Of a stretch of 64,000 bases of DNA, positions 8,223-16,752 are shown one piece after another. The position numbers and the translations under genes are program-made. This stretch comes from Flavobacterium azizsancarii (GTDB lineage: Bacteria > Bacteroidota > Bacteroidia > Flavobacteriales > Flavobacteriaceae): positions 62,001-126,000 of the forward strand of contig NZ_JAMZNK010000012.1 in NCBI RefSeq assembly GCF_027980145.1, written 5' to 3'. How positions within the stretch are numbered: the stretch's first letter is position 1; the number at the start of each line of letters is the position of its first letter. The notes under the pieces were generated by a model. That model was not told where the DNA came from. It searched no databases and worked only from the letters and a program-made list of their open reading frames with translations.

Positions 8223-9107
8223 TTATTTCTTAGAAAGATGCAATAGAAAATCAACGGCCACTTTTGTAATTTCAGAATCATCTTCTTTCGATGTAATCAA
8301 TGAAACATCCGTAAACAAATTGACCTTTTTTAATTCGATAAAACCTATTTCCAAATCTTGATTATTCTTCGCAATATTTGATGGAACAATCGAAATCCCG
8401 AGACCATTTTTGACCAATTGTACAATCGAATTGATGTTGTTTGATTCATGAACTACCTTTGGCGTAAAACCATAAAAAGCACAAAGTTCAAGTAAAACTT
8501 CATGGTAATGCGGTGCGTAATTTTTATTAAAAAAAACAAAAGTTTCGTCTTTTAAATTCGGAATTTCTTTCTCTGAATTAATTTGAATTAAACTTTTATT
8601 ATAGACAACCGAAAAACCATCACGAAACCATAATTGCGATTTTATTATGGGTGATTTTATTGGAGACCGAATAATTCCTAAATCTATTTTTCCTTGTTCT
8701 AATGCCGATATTTGTTTGGTTGTTGAAATCTCAAATAGTTTGAAATTCACATACGGAAATTCGGCTTTCAGATGTTGTATCAATTCTGAAATTACGCTTG
8801 AATAAATTGAACTGATATAGGCGATTCTAAAATCTCCGGAAACATTTTTAGCAATTTTTTGTGTTTTGATTGTAATGCGTTCGAGATTCTGAAAAAGTTC
8901 TCGTACTTCTTTTTCAAAATATTTCCCGGCTTCGGTCAATTCAACTTTTTTATTATTTCGATTGAATAAGCGCGCCTGAATTTCTTCTTCCAATTCGATA
9001 ATTTGTCGGCTCAAAGGAGGTTGAGAAATAAAAAGTTTCTCAGCAGCTTTGGTAAAGTTTAATTCTTCGGCTACAGCCAAAAAATATTTTAAGTGACGTA
9101 ATTCCAT
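8223..9107 (-). CDS. LysR-family transcriptional regulator
   Basis: A 294-residue LysR-type regulator of normal length. The winged helix-turn-helix is at 1-60 (MELRHLKYFLAVAEELNFTK, SQPPLSRQIIELEEEIQARLF), followed by the periplasmic-binding-protein-like effector domain (~90-292). LysR proteins act as tetramers and usually control a divergent gene; the divergent neighbour here is a methyltransferase 300 bases away, but repeats fill that spacer. Effector unknown. Confidence 0.92.
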   Translation of the reverse strand: MELRHLKYFLAVAEELNFTKAAEKLFISQPPLSRQIIELEEEIQARLFNRNNKKVELTEAGKYFEKEVRELFQNLERITIKTQKIAKNVSGDFRIAYISSIYSSVISELIQHLKAEFPYVNFKLFEISTTKQISALEQGKIDLGIIRSPIKSPIIKSQLWFRDGFSVVYNKSLIQINSEKEIPNLKDETFVFFNKNYAPHYHEVLLELCAFYGFTPKVVHESNNINSIVQLVKNGLGISIVPSNIAKNNQDLEIGFIELKKVNLFTDVSLITSKEDDSEITKVAVDFLLHLSKK

Positions 9108-9411
9108 AAATACCTATTAAGTATTAATAATTGACAAAATAAGTATTTTTGAAGTATATATGAAAGATATACTTTTACTAAAAAAATATTAGGTCTACGG
9201 GTTTTACGGATTGGACTGGTTTGTGCGGATTTTTTGTATGTTACGTAAAAGTTCGTTCGCCACGAATTTCACGAATTTTCGCGAATTACTTATTTTTAAG
9301 TTTGTGAAAATTAGTGGCAAAAAAAGGTAGAAACTATGAAAAAAAAATCCATAAAAATCAGTTTAAACCCGCGTCATCCGTGTGCTAAAAAAACTCATGC
9401 TAAATAATTAT
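9108..9411. other. LysR-methyltransferase divergent spacer with repeats
   Basis: Contains fragments of family A (around 9190-9230 and CGCGTCATCCGTGTGC at 9371-9386). It also has a family D inverted repeat (CCACGAATTTCACGAATTTTCGCG at 9260 pairing with GTGAAAATTAGTGGC near 9320). No small gene is evident. Confidence 0.6.
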
Positions 9412-10122
9412 ATGATGAAAAAATCAACTATTGATGAAATCAGAGAACGTTTTGATAATGATGTCGAACGATTTTCGAATTTAGAAACGGGACAAGTCGC
9501 TACAATTGACGCTACGATCTCATTAGAATTAATTACGGAAGCTTCTAAAAGAATTGTTCCTCATGCCAAAACTGTTTTGGATATTGGATGTGGAGCGGGA
9601 AATTATACTTTGAAAATGTTATCGAAAGTTAGTAATTTGAATTGCACATTGGTCGATTTGAGTTTGCCAATGTTAGACAAGGCTTTTGAAAGAGTTTCAA
9701 AAGAAACTGACGGAAGGGTAGAGGTAAAGCATGGTGATATTCGTGAGGTAGATTTACAGGAAAATCATTTTGATATTATTTTGGCGGGAGCAGTTTTGCA
9801 TCATTTGCGTGATGATCAGGATTGGGAAAGTACTTTTACTAAAATATTCAAATTGTTGAAACCCGGTGGATGTTTTATGATTTCGGACTTGATTACACAA
9901 GATACTGAATTGTTAAACGAATATACCTGGCAGCGTTATGGAGAGTATTTAGAAGGAATTGGAGGTGCAGAATACCGTCAGAAAGTATTGGATTATGTAG
10001 AGAAAGAAGACACACCAAGATCAATGAATTACCAATTGGATTTGATGAAAAAGGTAGGGTTTTCAAGTGTAGAGATTTTACACAAGAATATGTGTTTTGG
10101 CGCTTTTGGCGGCATAAAATAG
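9412..10122 (+). CDS. class I SAM-dependent methyltransferase
   Basis: A 236-residue methyltransferase with SAM motif I VLDIGCGAGNYTLKM, the acidic strand CTLVDLSLPML, motif IV FDIILAGAVLHHL and motif VI LLKPGGCFMISDL. This layout fits small-molecule methyltransferases of the UbiE/TrmR-like type; the substrate is not evident. The start is ATG 9412 (or 9415). The frame extends to a GTG at 9382, but that codon sits inside a dispersed repeat (CATCCGTGTGC), so it is unlikely. It is convergent with the ygiN-like gene. Confidence 0.85.
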   Translation: MMKKSTIDEIRERFDNDVERFSNLETGQVATIDATISLELITEASKRIVPHAKTVLDIGCGAGNYTLKMLSKVSNLNCTLVDLSLPMLDKAFERVSKETDGRVEVKHGDIREVDLQENHFDIILAGAVLHHLRDDQDWESTFTKIFKLLKPGGCFMISDLITQDTELLNEYTWQRYGEYLEGIGGAEYRQKVLDYVEKEDTPRSMNYQLDLMKKVGFSSVEILHKNMCFGAFGGIK

Positions 10123-10131
10123 TATTACAAA

Positions 10132-10230
10132 GTTTGCCACGAGTTCCACGAATTCCCACCAATTTTTATTTTTTGGATTATCCAATTGAATATTTTAATT
10201 AGTGAAAATTGGTGGAATTTGTGGTAAAAA
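10132..10230. repeat. family D inverted repeat at a convergent junction
   Basis: Arm CCACGAATTCCCACCAATTTT (10146 onward) pairs with AAAATTGGTGGAATTTGTGG near 10205-10224. It could form a terminator-like structure between two convergent genes. Confidence 0.6.
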
Positions 10231-10233
10231 AAA

Positions 10234-10512
10234 TTATAGTATTTGTACTGTTTTGTAAACCTGAATAGGAGCAGAAACAAAACTTTCGCTTTTTGCGATG
10301 AAATCAAGTAAATAAGGTTGATTGTTATGTATGTCAAGACCTGGCTGATCTTTCCACTCCTCCCAGATAATAAAAACATGATCAGCATGATGAAGGTCGT
10401 AACGAACGCATGCGGCTTCTTTTCTGGTCTCAGTAACGAGGTGATTTAACATGCTTTGTAGTTGTTCCTTATTTTCTGGTTTACTTTTAAAGAGGGCTGT
10501 AATTGAAATCAT
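10234..10512 (-). CDS. ygiN: putative quinol monooxygenase (ABM family)
   Basis: A 92-residue antibiotic-biosynthesis-monooxygenase (ABM) fold protein: an N-terminal strand ISITALFKSKPENKEQLQSML, the conserved ACVRYDLH and HVFIIWEEWKDQPGL, and a C-terminal QPYLLDFI segment. E. coli YgiN is a quinol monooxygenase encoded beside mdaB. The same pairing occurs here: this gene starts 2 bases after the MdaB-like stop, so the two are co-transcribed. They probably form a quinone/quinol redox pair protecting against quinone stress. Confidence 0.82.
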   Translation of the reverse strand: MISITALFKSKPENKEQLQSMLNHLVTETRKEAACVRYDLHHADHVFIIWEEWKDQPGLDIHNNQPYLLDFIAKSESFVSAPIQVYKTVQIL

Positions 10513-10514
10513 GA

Positions 10515-11120
10515 TTATAAAGTTTTAAAGGTTTGTTCTAAATGTTTGGTATAGTTTTTCTTAAAGATATCAATATTTTCTGCAGTAGCACCTTTTTCGA
10601 CATCGTGAAAATGGAATCCGTCCAGTTTTTCCATACCTGTAAATTTATTCATTTTATGAAAACCAAACATAGCGCCATCATCTACAGATGTTTCTTCGAA
10701 GAATTCTCCCGGAAGTGTAAATGCTGTTGCAGGCGCATTCCAACTTGTGGTTAACATGTATTTGCGTCCGTGTAATTGGCCGCCGGTTCCGTAATTAATG
10801 TCTGGATTTGTTCTGCTTCTACCGTCGCTTCTGTAAATTCCTTTGTTGTGTCCGGCTGTAAAAACGTCGTCGATGTATTTTTTGAATTGGTTTGGTAACT
10901 GAAACCACCAAACCGGTGTGTGATACACGATAACATCTGCCCAAACGAATTTTTCTACTTCTTCGTCTAAGTCGAAATCTTGTTTGATGTCGGTGGTTTT
11001 AATTTCGAATTGCTTGCTGTTCGTTAAGTATTCGATTGTCCAGTTGGTAACGGTTTCGTTGAATTTTCCGCCTGAGTGCGCAAAATTTTGACTTCCGTTG
11101 ATGATAAATATTTTCTTCAT
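10515..11120 (-). CDS. mdaB: NAD(P)H-dependent quinone reductase (MdaB-like)
   Basis: A 201-residue flavodoxin-fold oxidoreductase. The FMN/FAD phosphate-binding N-terminus is KKIFIINGSQNFAHSGGKFN. The active-site block YHTPVWWFQLPNQFKKYID, the DVFTAGHNKGIYRSDGRSRT loop and MLTTSWNAPATAF are typical of MdaB. The enzyme does two-electron reduction of quinones using NAD(P)H in the cytosol. It is the first gene of a two-gene operon with the ygiN-like gene, mirroring the E. coli arrangement. Confidence 0.88.
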   Translation of the reverse strand: MKKIFIINGSQNFAHSGGKFNETVTNWTIEYLTNSKQFEIKTTDIKQDFDLDEEVEKFVWADVIVYHTPVWWFQLPNQFKKYIDDVFTAGHNKGIYRSDGRSRTNPDINYGTGGQLHGRKYMLTTSWNAPATAFTLPGEFFEETSVDDGAMFGFHKMNKFTGMEKLDGFHFHDVEKGATAENIDIFKKNYTKHLEQTFKTL

Positions 11121-11155
11121 ATCGTAAATGTTCTTTTATATTTTGTTTTGTGTGA

Positions 11156-11238
11156 GGGATAGAAGTGAAAATCCTTTTTTATAAATTTTTTCTATTTATA
11201 AAAAAGATTGTAACGAATAGCCCGATTAGCCGCGGCGA
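11156..11238 (+). ncRNA. Flavo-1-like structured element, copy 1
   Basis: Shares with 32817-32892 the frame GATAGAAGTG, ATCCTTTT, hairpin, AAAAGATTGTAACG, GATTAGC. Its central stem is TTTATAAAT/ATTTATAAA, different from the other copy yet still paired. I believe this corresponds to the Rfam Flavo-1 motif of flavobacteria; that assignment is from memory. Confidence 0.55.
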
Positions 11239-11274
11239 ACACACCCTAATTATTTTTATTGTTGAGTGTAATTT

Positions 11275-11418
11275 TTTAAACACATAGAAACATAGGTTTT
11301 TTTGTTTGCTTTTAAAAGGATTCAAAAAAGAAACTAGTTTCTAACACATACCTATGTTTGTTTAAACAAGTGAAACGCCTTTCTATATTTCTATTGGCTA
11401 TGTTTCTATGTGTTTAAA
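11275..11418. repeat. 144-bp inverted-repeat element (family C), copy 1
   Basis: Ends are a perfect 21-bp inverted repeat: TTTAAACACATAGAAACATA+G at 11275-11295 and its complement at 11398-11418. The internal AAGTGAAACGCC is shared with the copy at 29086-29220. Confidence 0.85.
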
Positions 11419-11434
11419 TATTTTGTGACTAGTA

Positions 11435-12421
11435 TTATTTTAGTTTTGAAATTGCCTGATTGATGAAATCTAATTCTGAAATCGATAAATCAAAATCCAT
11501 TGTTTTTGCGTTTGAAATGGCTTGTTCTGCGTTTCTTGCTCCGGCTAAAACAATTGTGATTCCTTTTTGTAAAGTTGTCCAGCGTAAAACCAATTGTGAG
11601 ATTGAAATGTGTTTTGCATTCGCCAATGAACTCAATTCTTCGACTAGAGTTTTTACTTTTTGAAGATCAAACTGACCAAAATATCCGTTTCTGTGATCGT
11701 TGTCTTTTAGTTTACTGTCTGTGAAATATTTTCCGGTCAATAAACCTCTTTCCATTGGGCTGTAAGCTATGATTCCGATGTTTTCTGTGGTTGTGTATGG
11801 TACTAAATCTGATTCGATACCGCGATTTAGCATGCTATACGGAACTTGGTTGGATGCCAATCGAATTGTTTTTTGTGCTTCCTGAAGTTGCGAAAGGCTA
11901 TAATTACTTACTCCGGCTGCCCTGATTTTTCCTTGTTGGATTAAGGTTTCAAGTGTTTCCATAGTTTCATGGATTGGAGTTGTAGCGTCTGGCCAGTGAA
12001 TTTGTAATAAATCGATATAATCAGTTTGAAGACGTCTTAAGCTATTTTCGACTTCTTTTATTATACTGCTTTTTGATGCGTATTTGTAAACCGGGATTTG
12101 TTTTCCGTTGTCATCGGCATCAAAAAAGAATTCTCCTTTTCCGTTGTTGCTTCCGTCCCAAACCAAACCAAATTTGGTTAACAATTGTACTTTTGATCTG
12201 TCTTTTGTTTTTAAGGCTTCACCAATCATTTCTTCGCTTAAACCAAATCCGTAAAAAGGAGCAGTGTCGATTGTGGTTACGCCATGATCGATTGAAGCGT
12301 GGATAGAATCGATTGAATCTTTCTTTTCGTTTCCGCCCCACATGTTCCCGCCAATAGCAAATGCTCCGTATGTAATAGTTGATAATTCAAGTTCTGTATT
12401 GCCTAATTTTCTATATTCCAT
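11435..12421 (-). CDS. aldo/keto reductase
   Basis: A 328-residue (beta/alpha)8 oxidoreductase of the AKR superfamily. Catalytic residues are D52 and Y57 (IDTAPFYG), Lys83 (LLTKFG) and His in LLQIHWPD. The N-terminus YRKLGNTELELSTITYGAFAIGG and the C-terminal NADPH site (VLAGARNAEQ) are typical of the yeast-type AKR branch. It reduces aldehydes or ketones with NADPH; the substrate is unknown. It is divergent from an AraC regulator that probably controls it. Confidence 0.9.
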   Translation of the reverse strand: MEYRKLGNTELELSTITYGAFAIGGNMWGGNEKKDSIDSIHASIDHGVTTIDTAPFYGFGLSEEMIGEALKTKDRSKVQLLTKFGLVWDGSNNGKGEFFFDADDNGKQIPVYKYASKSSIIKEVENSLRRLQTDYIDLLQIHWPDATTPIHETMETLETLIQQGKIRAAGVSNYSLSQLQEAQKTIRLASNQVPYSMLNRGIESDLVPYTTTENIGIIAYSPMERGLLTGKYFTDSKLKDNDHRNGYFGQFDLQKVKTLVEELSSLANAKHISISQLVLRWTTLQKGITIVLAGARNAEQAISNAKTMDFDLSISELDFINQAISKLK

Positions 12422-12483
12422 AATATTATATTTTAATGCTTAAAAATTGTTTAGCAAAATTATACCATTTTTAAGACTATTAA

Positions 12484-12516
12484 TTTGTATATATTTGTCT
12501 TTTTTATGTAAATTTG
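12484..12516 (+). promoter_or_regulatory. Bacteroidota-type promoter of the AraC gene
   Basis: TTTG at 12484-12487, a 21-base gap, then TAAATTTG at 12509-12516 match the TTG-N17-23-TAnnTTTG consensus. A start site near 12523 places the first usable ATG at 12540 and excludes the upstream TTG at 12447. Confidence 0.6.
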
Positions 12517-12539
12517 TAGCCGAATTAATAAAGACTATC

Positions 12540-13385
12540 ATGAAAAAAGAAAATTTATACGAGCCGTTTACCGTTTCCTTTGAAACTCTGGATGAATATC
12601 CTGATGTTGGGGATCGTCATAATTTCTTTGAATTGGTATATATTCTGGGAGGAACAGGAAGGCAATGTATCAACAAGAATGTTTTTGAATATGATGCGGG
12701 ACATATGTTTTTATTGACGCCTGAGGATTGTCATAACTTTACGATAGAGAAGGAAACGAAGTTTTTCTTTTTGAGATTTAATGATATCTATTTGAAAAAT
12801 TCGAGTCTGCAGAATGAGAATATTCAGCGTTTAGAATATATTCTACAAAATGCAAATCATCAGCCGGGATGTATTTTAAAAAATGAGGCAGATAAATGTT
12901 TGGTAAAAGTGATGGTTGAGGCTATTATTAGAGAACATGAGAATAAGGATGTTTATAATAAAGAATTGATTCAGCAATTGGTGAATACTTTGATTATTGT
13001 AGTAGCGCGAAATATTGCGAAGTACTTGCCGGAACAGGTTAATATTGGCTGTGAAGCCAAAGCAATGGATATTTTGCAATACATCCAGAACAATATCTAT
13101 TACCCTGAGAGAATAAAAGCAGAATCGCTCAGTGAATATTTTGGTATTTCGAATACATATTTAGGGCGTTATTTCAAGAAACACGCTAATGAAACGATGC
13201 AGCAATATATCAGTAATTATAAAACAAAACTGATTGAACATCGTTTGCAATTTAGCGATAAGCGAATCAACGAAATTGCGTATGAATTTGGTTTTACGGA
13301 TGAAAGCCACTTTAATAAATTCTTTAAGAAACAGAGAGGGAATAGTCCTTCGGAGTTTAGGAAAGTGATACGTGTTAGTGCATGA
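12540..13385 (+). CDS. AraC-family transcriptional regulator
   Basis: A 281-residue regulator. The N-terminal cupin-like sensing domain (~10-110, with DRHNFFELVYILGG and MFLLTPEDCHNF) is followed by a C-terminal AraC double helix-turn-helix (~185-280: ESLSEYFGISNTYLGRYFKK and INEIAYEFGFTDESHFNKFF). The start is ATG 12540; a longer frame from TTG 12447 would run through the promoter. The divergent aldo/keto reductase, 118 bases away, is its likely target; the inducer is unknown. Confidence 0.9.
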   Translation: MKKENLYEPFTVSFETLDEYPDVGDRHNFFELVYILGGTGRQCINKNVFEYDAGHMFLLTPEDCHNFTIEKETKFFFLRFNDIYLKNSSLQNENIQRLEYILQNANHQPGCILKNEADKCLVKVMVEAIIREHENKDVYNKELIQQLVNTLIIVVARNIAKYLPEQVNIGCEAKAMDILQYIQNNIYYPERIKAESLSEYFGISNTYLGRYFKKHANETMQQYISNYKTKLIEHRLQFSDKRINEIAYEFGFTDESHFNKFFKKQRGNSPSEFRKVIRVSA

Positions 13386-13593
13386 TAATGGCACACGGAT
13401 GACGCGGATTCGCAAGCGAAAACACGGATTATCGCGGATTTTTTATAATAGATTAAAGAATAAGTACTTAAAGACGAATTACATTAATTTGCACGAATTT
13501 TTTTGCCACCGATTTTTGCGACGCAAGTTCGTTATCATCTCGGGTACAAATTAAAAGAATTTTTTAATCTGTGTTAATTTGTGAAATTCGTGT
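13386..13593. repeat. family A and family D repeats between AraC and the peptidase
   Basis: Bases 13386-13442 are family A (GGCACACGGATGACGCGGAT, GCAAGCGAAAACACGG). Bases ~13486-13605 contain degenerate family D arms (TTGCACGAATTT with AATTTGTGAAATTCGTG). Confidence 0.6.
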
Positions 13594-14355
13594 TTAAATT
13601 ATTTTTTTTATTACTCTAAGTGTATGTGTGTGTTTATTCAATTCAGCATTGTAAATTCCTAAATGGTCCAGACGGTCGATACGTACTTTTCCACTTGCGT
13701 GAATGATGTAATTATTGTCCATTATAATACCAACGTGTGTGATGTTTCCTTCGTCATTATCAAAAAAGGCTAAATCTCCTGCTTCACTTTCTTCGATAAA
13801 GCTTAACGCTTCACCTTCAAGAGCTTGCTGTGAGGCGTCGCGATGTATTTTGTATCCGTTTAGTTTGTAGACCATTTGCGTAAAACCGGAACAATCGATT
13901 CCAAAAGGTGTTTTGCCGCCCCAAAGGTAGGGTGCGTTTAAATACATAAAAGCGGTATTTATTAAAGCGCTTTTTGGTTTTGTGCCACTAGTTTTTGTGC
14001 CTTCGAAATCAAAGTTAGAAGTATTTATTTCGTTATTATTCAAAAAGGATAATGATGCACCAAGCGGAATCGGTAATAATAAATTTTCCGGCGCACTGAT
14101 ATAATCAATTAGATCAGCATTAAGAATAATCGCTTCTTTGCTTAACTGATTGAAATTTGCTTCAGAAATAATTTGGTACTGTTTAGAATCTACCCAACCT
14201 TCGTAGTCATCATATTGCATTCTTATTCGGGCCCATTGATTTTGGCGTTCTAAAATCTCGAGATGTTCGCCAAACAAAAGTTGTGTAACGATTTCACTTC
14301 TGTCACTTGGCTCAGATCGAACGGGTACTATAGCTAGATTGCAAATTCCGAACAT
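13594..14355 (-). CDS. NlpC/P60 (C40) peptidase with SH3 domain
   Basis: A 253-residue predicted cell-wall endopeptidase. A bacterial SH3 domain (~1-60: VPVRSEPSDRSEIVTQLLFGE, GWVDSKQY) precedes the C40 papain-like domain (~125-253). Catalytic Cys155 (GIDCSGFTQMVY), His207 (ITHVGIIM) and a third polar His219 (IIHASG) are present. Such enzymes cut gamma-D-Glu-diaminopimelate bonds in peptidoglycan stem peptides. No signal peptide is visible, so it may act on recycled muropeptides in the cytoplasm or be exported another way. Confidence 0.88.
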   Translation of the reverse strand: MFGICNLAIVPVRSEPSDRSEIVTQLLFGEHLEILERQNQWARIRMQYDDYEGWVDSKQYQIISEANFNQLSKEAIILNADLIDYISAPENLLLPIPLGASLSFLNNNEINTSNFDFEGTKTSGTKPKSALINTAFMYLNAPYLWGGKTPFGIDCSGFTQMVYKLNGYKIHRDASQQALEGEALSFIEESEAGDLAFFDNDEGNITHVGIIMDNNYIIHASGKVRIDRLDHLGIYNAELNKHTHTLRVIKKII

Positions 14356-14425
14356 TTAGGGTAATTTATTAGTTGAAATTCAGGAGTTATTTGCACTTGA
14401 AAATAACTCCTGAATTTAATATTAT

Positions 14426-15604
14426 TTAAGCTCTTTCTATAACAATTGCAGATGCGCCACCGCCACCATTGCAAATTGCAGCAGCTCCGGTTTTTGCATT
14501 GTTTTGTTCTAAAACATTTAGCAAAGTTACAATGATTCTTGCTCCGGAACATCCCAGAGGATGACCTAATGAAACAGCTCCACCATTCACGTTTACTTTA
14601 TCATTATCAAGACCAAGAATTTTTGAATTAGCCAATCCAACAACTGCAAATGCTTCGTTGAATTCAAAATAGTCGACATCGCCAATTGCTATTCCTGCTT
14701 TGTCTAAAGCTTTTGGTAAAGCTTTTGCCGGGCTTGTTGTAAACCATTTTGGTTCCTGAGCAGCATCAGCATAACTTTTTATGTAGGCGAGGGGTTTTAA
14801 TCCTAATGAGATTGCTTTTTCTTCAGACATTAAAACTAAAGCTGCAGCTCCATCATTGATTGTTGAGGCATTAGCAGCAGTAACAGTTCCGTCTTTTGTG
14901 AAAACGGCAGCTAATGAAGGTATTTTATCCAGTTTTACGTTAGTGTATTCTTCGTCTTTAGAAACTATGATTGGTTCACCACGTCTTTGAGGTACTTCTA
15001 CAGGAACAATTTCGTTATCAAATTTTCCTGCATCCCATGCTTTTGCACTTCTTTCATAAGACTGAATTGCAAAATTATCCTGCTCTTCACGGCTGATTTT
15101 GTATTCAGATGCACATAAATCAGCGCAAACTCCCATTGCGTTGTTATCGTAAGCATCTGTCAAACCATCTTTTTGCATTCCGTCAAGCATAGTTGCAGGG
15201 CCAAATTTAGTTCCGTTACGCATTTGTACGTAGTGTGGAATCAAACTCATGTTTTCCATTCCTCCGGCAACTACTATTTCAGCATCGCCACAAGCGATAG
15301 CCTGAGCAGCAAACATAACAGCTTTCATTCCTGAAGCACAAACTTTGTTTACAGTTGTAGCAGCAACTTCATTAGACAGGCCGGCGAAAAGTGCAGCCTG
15401 ACGTGCTGGCGCTTGTCCAACTCCGGCTTGTACTACATTCCCCATGAATACTTCATCAACTAATTTTGGGTCAAGGTTAATTTTTTGAAGTGCGCCTTTA
15501 ATAGCGGCAGCACCTAATTTTGGTGCGGGTACGGTAGATAAACCTCCCATGAAACTTCCGATAGGTGTTCTAACGGCAGAAACGATAACAACTCTTTTGT
15601 TCAT
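14426..15604 (-). CDS. acetyl-CoA C-acetyltransferase (thiolase)
   Basis: A 392-residue thiolase of standard length. Acyl-accepting Cys89 (NKVCASGMKA), His348 (GGAVSLGHPLG) and Cys378 (CNGGGGAS) make the catalytic triad, and EFNEAFA is the usual Asn-containing signature. It condenses two acetyl-CoA to acetoacetyl-CoA or cleaves it. No other beta-oxidation genes are adjacent, so its exact role (degradation, ketone metabolism) is open. A consensus promoter lies directly upstream. Confidence 0.92.
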   Translation of the reverse strand: MNKRVVIVSAVRTPIGSFMGGLSTVPAPKLGAAAIKGALQKINLDPKLVDEVFMGNVVQAGVGQAPARQAALFAGLSNEVAATTVNKVCASGMKAVMFAAQAIACGDAEIVVAGGMENMSLIPHYVQMRNGTKFGPATMLDGMQKDGLTDAYDNNAMGVCADLCASEYKISREEQDNFAIQSYERSAKAWDAGKFDNEIVPVEVPQRRGEPIIVSKDEEYTNVKLDKIPSLAAVFTKDGTVTAANASTINDGAAALVLMSEEKAISLGLKPLAYIKSYADAAQEPKWFTTSPAKALPKALDKAGIAIGDVDYFEFNEAFAVVGLANSKILGLDNDKVNVNGGAVSLGHPLGCSGARIIVTLLNVLEQNNAKTGAAAICNGGGGASAIVIERA

Positions 15605-15629
15605 TTTCTGTTAATATTAGTTAATCAAG

Positions 15630-15660
15630 CAAATTTACTCTTTATTTGAATAAATTCAAA
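15630..15660 (-). promoter_or_regulatory. consensus promoter of the thiolase gene
   Basis: Minus strand: TTTG (15657-15660), 19 bases, TAAATTTG (15630-15637), about 26 bases before the ATG. One of the best matches to the Bacteroidota promoter consensus in the window. Confidence 0.65.
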
Positions 15661-15843
15661 TTTTGATCCAATTCGATTGGATTTTAAATTTAATATAAAT
15701 TTTTTGTTAATTCTATTTGTTTGATTGTGAAGTGTTTTAAAAAAAAGATGAAAAAAAGATGAAAAAAAGCACCGAAATAGTTGTGAGATATCTAATGTTG
15801 TCATACCTTTGCCACCGCAAAACAGGACATGTTTCCTTGAGCT

Positions 15844-15930
15844 GGAGAGTTGCCTGAGTGGCCGAAAGGACTTGTTTGCTAAACAAGCGTATGGGTAACT
15901 GTACCAAGGGTTCGAATCCCTTACTCTCCG
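15844..15930 (+). tRNA. tRNA-Ser(GCT)
   Basis: 87 bases with a long variable arm. Acceptor GGAGAGT pairs with ACTCTCC; the anticodon loop TTGCTAA gives GCT; the T-arm contains GGGTTCGAATCCC. CCA is not encoded. Confidence 0.96.
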
Positions 15931-15944
15931 CTTAATTTTTGTCT

Positions 15945-16016
15945 CGGGTTTAGAGTAGTCCGGTTATCGTGTCCCGATTTAGATTGGGAATAACACAGAT
16001 ACAAATCTATTGACTA
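15945..16016 (+). pseudogene. decayed tRNA-Pro-like sequence
   Basis: Aligns along its length with the intact tRNA-Pro 80 bases downstream: CGGG-TTTAGAGTAG versus CGGGGTGTAGCGTAG, then an identical CCGGTTATCG, and CAGATACAAATCT versus CAGGTTCGAATCC. Most differences are C-to-T or G-to-A. The anticodon arm is replaced by TCCCGATTTAGATTGGGA. The acceptor stem no longer closes. Confidence 0.65.
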
Positions 16017-16023
16017 AAAAGTT

Positions 16024-16098
16024 CGGGGTGTAGCGTAGCCCGGTTATCGCGCCTGCTTTGGGAGCAGGAGGCCGCAGGTTCGAATCCTGCCACCCCGA
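16024..16098 (+). tRNA. tRNA-Pro(TGG)
   Basis: 75 bases. Acceptor CGGGGTG/CACCCCG, anticodon stem CCTGC/GCAGG around TTTGGGA (anticodon TGG), T-arm CAGGTTCGAATCCTG, discriminator A. Confidence 0.96.
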
Positions 16099-16130
16099 CG
16101 AAAACTTTGCCATAAAGTTTTAAAACAAAT

Positions 16131-16204
<74 letters not shown>

Positions 16205-16208
16205 CATA

Positions 16209-16237
16209 AAAAGCCATTCAATTGAGTGGCTTTTTTG
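16209..16237 (+). terminator. terminator after tRNA-Arg copy 1
   Basis: AAGCCATTCA pairs with TGAGTGGCTT, followed by a run of six T. Confidence 0.75.
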
Positions 16238-16273
16238 TTTTAATGACCGTGGTATAGTTTTAGTAAAATAATT

Positions 16274-16647
<374 letters not shown>

Positions 16648-16654
16648 ATAATCT

Positions 16655-16712
16655 GTCGCCATAATTCAGCTGGATTGAGCATCCCGATTCAATTGGGACT
16701 GTCTAAATTCTT
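16655..16712 (+). pseudogene. decayed tRNA-Arg-like sequence
   Basis: GTCGCCATAATTCAGCTGGA continuing TTGAGCAT matches the tRNA-Arg 5-prime half, CGCATAGCTCAGCTGGATAG and AGCAC. The anticodon arm is replaced by TCCCGATTCAATTGGGA, and the T-arm is nearly lost in GTCTAAATTC. Confidence 0.65.
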
Positions 16713-16752
16713 TTTAATTTACGAAATACAATTTGTCTATATATTAAGATAA

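Larger units (their letters stand above)
11121..11434. other. spacer made of a Flavo-1-like element and a family C repeat
   Basis: No gene. Bases 11156-11238 hold the structured element and 11275-11418 a 144-bp inverted-repeat element; together they fill most of the spacer. Confidence 0.7.
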
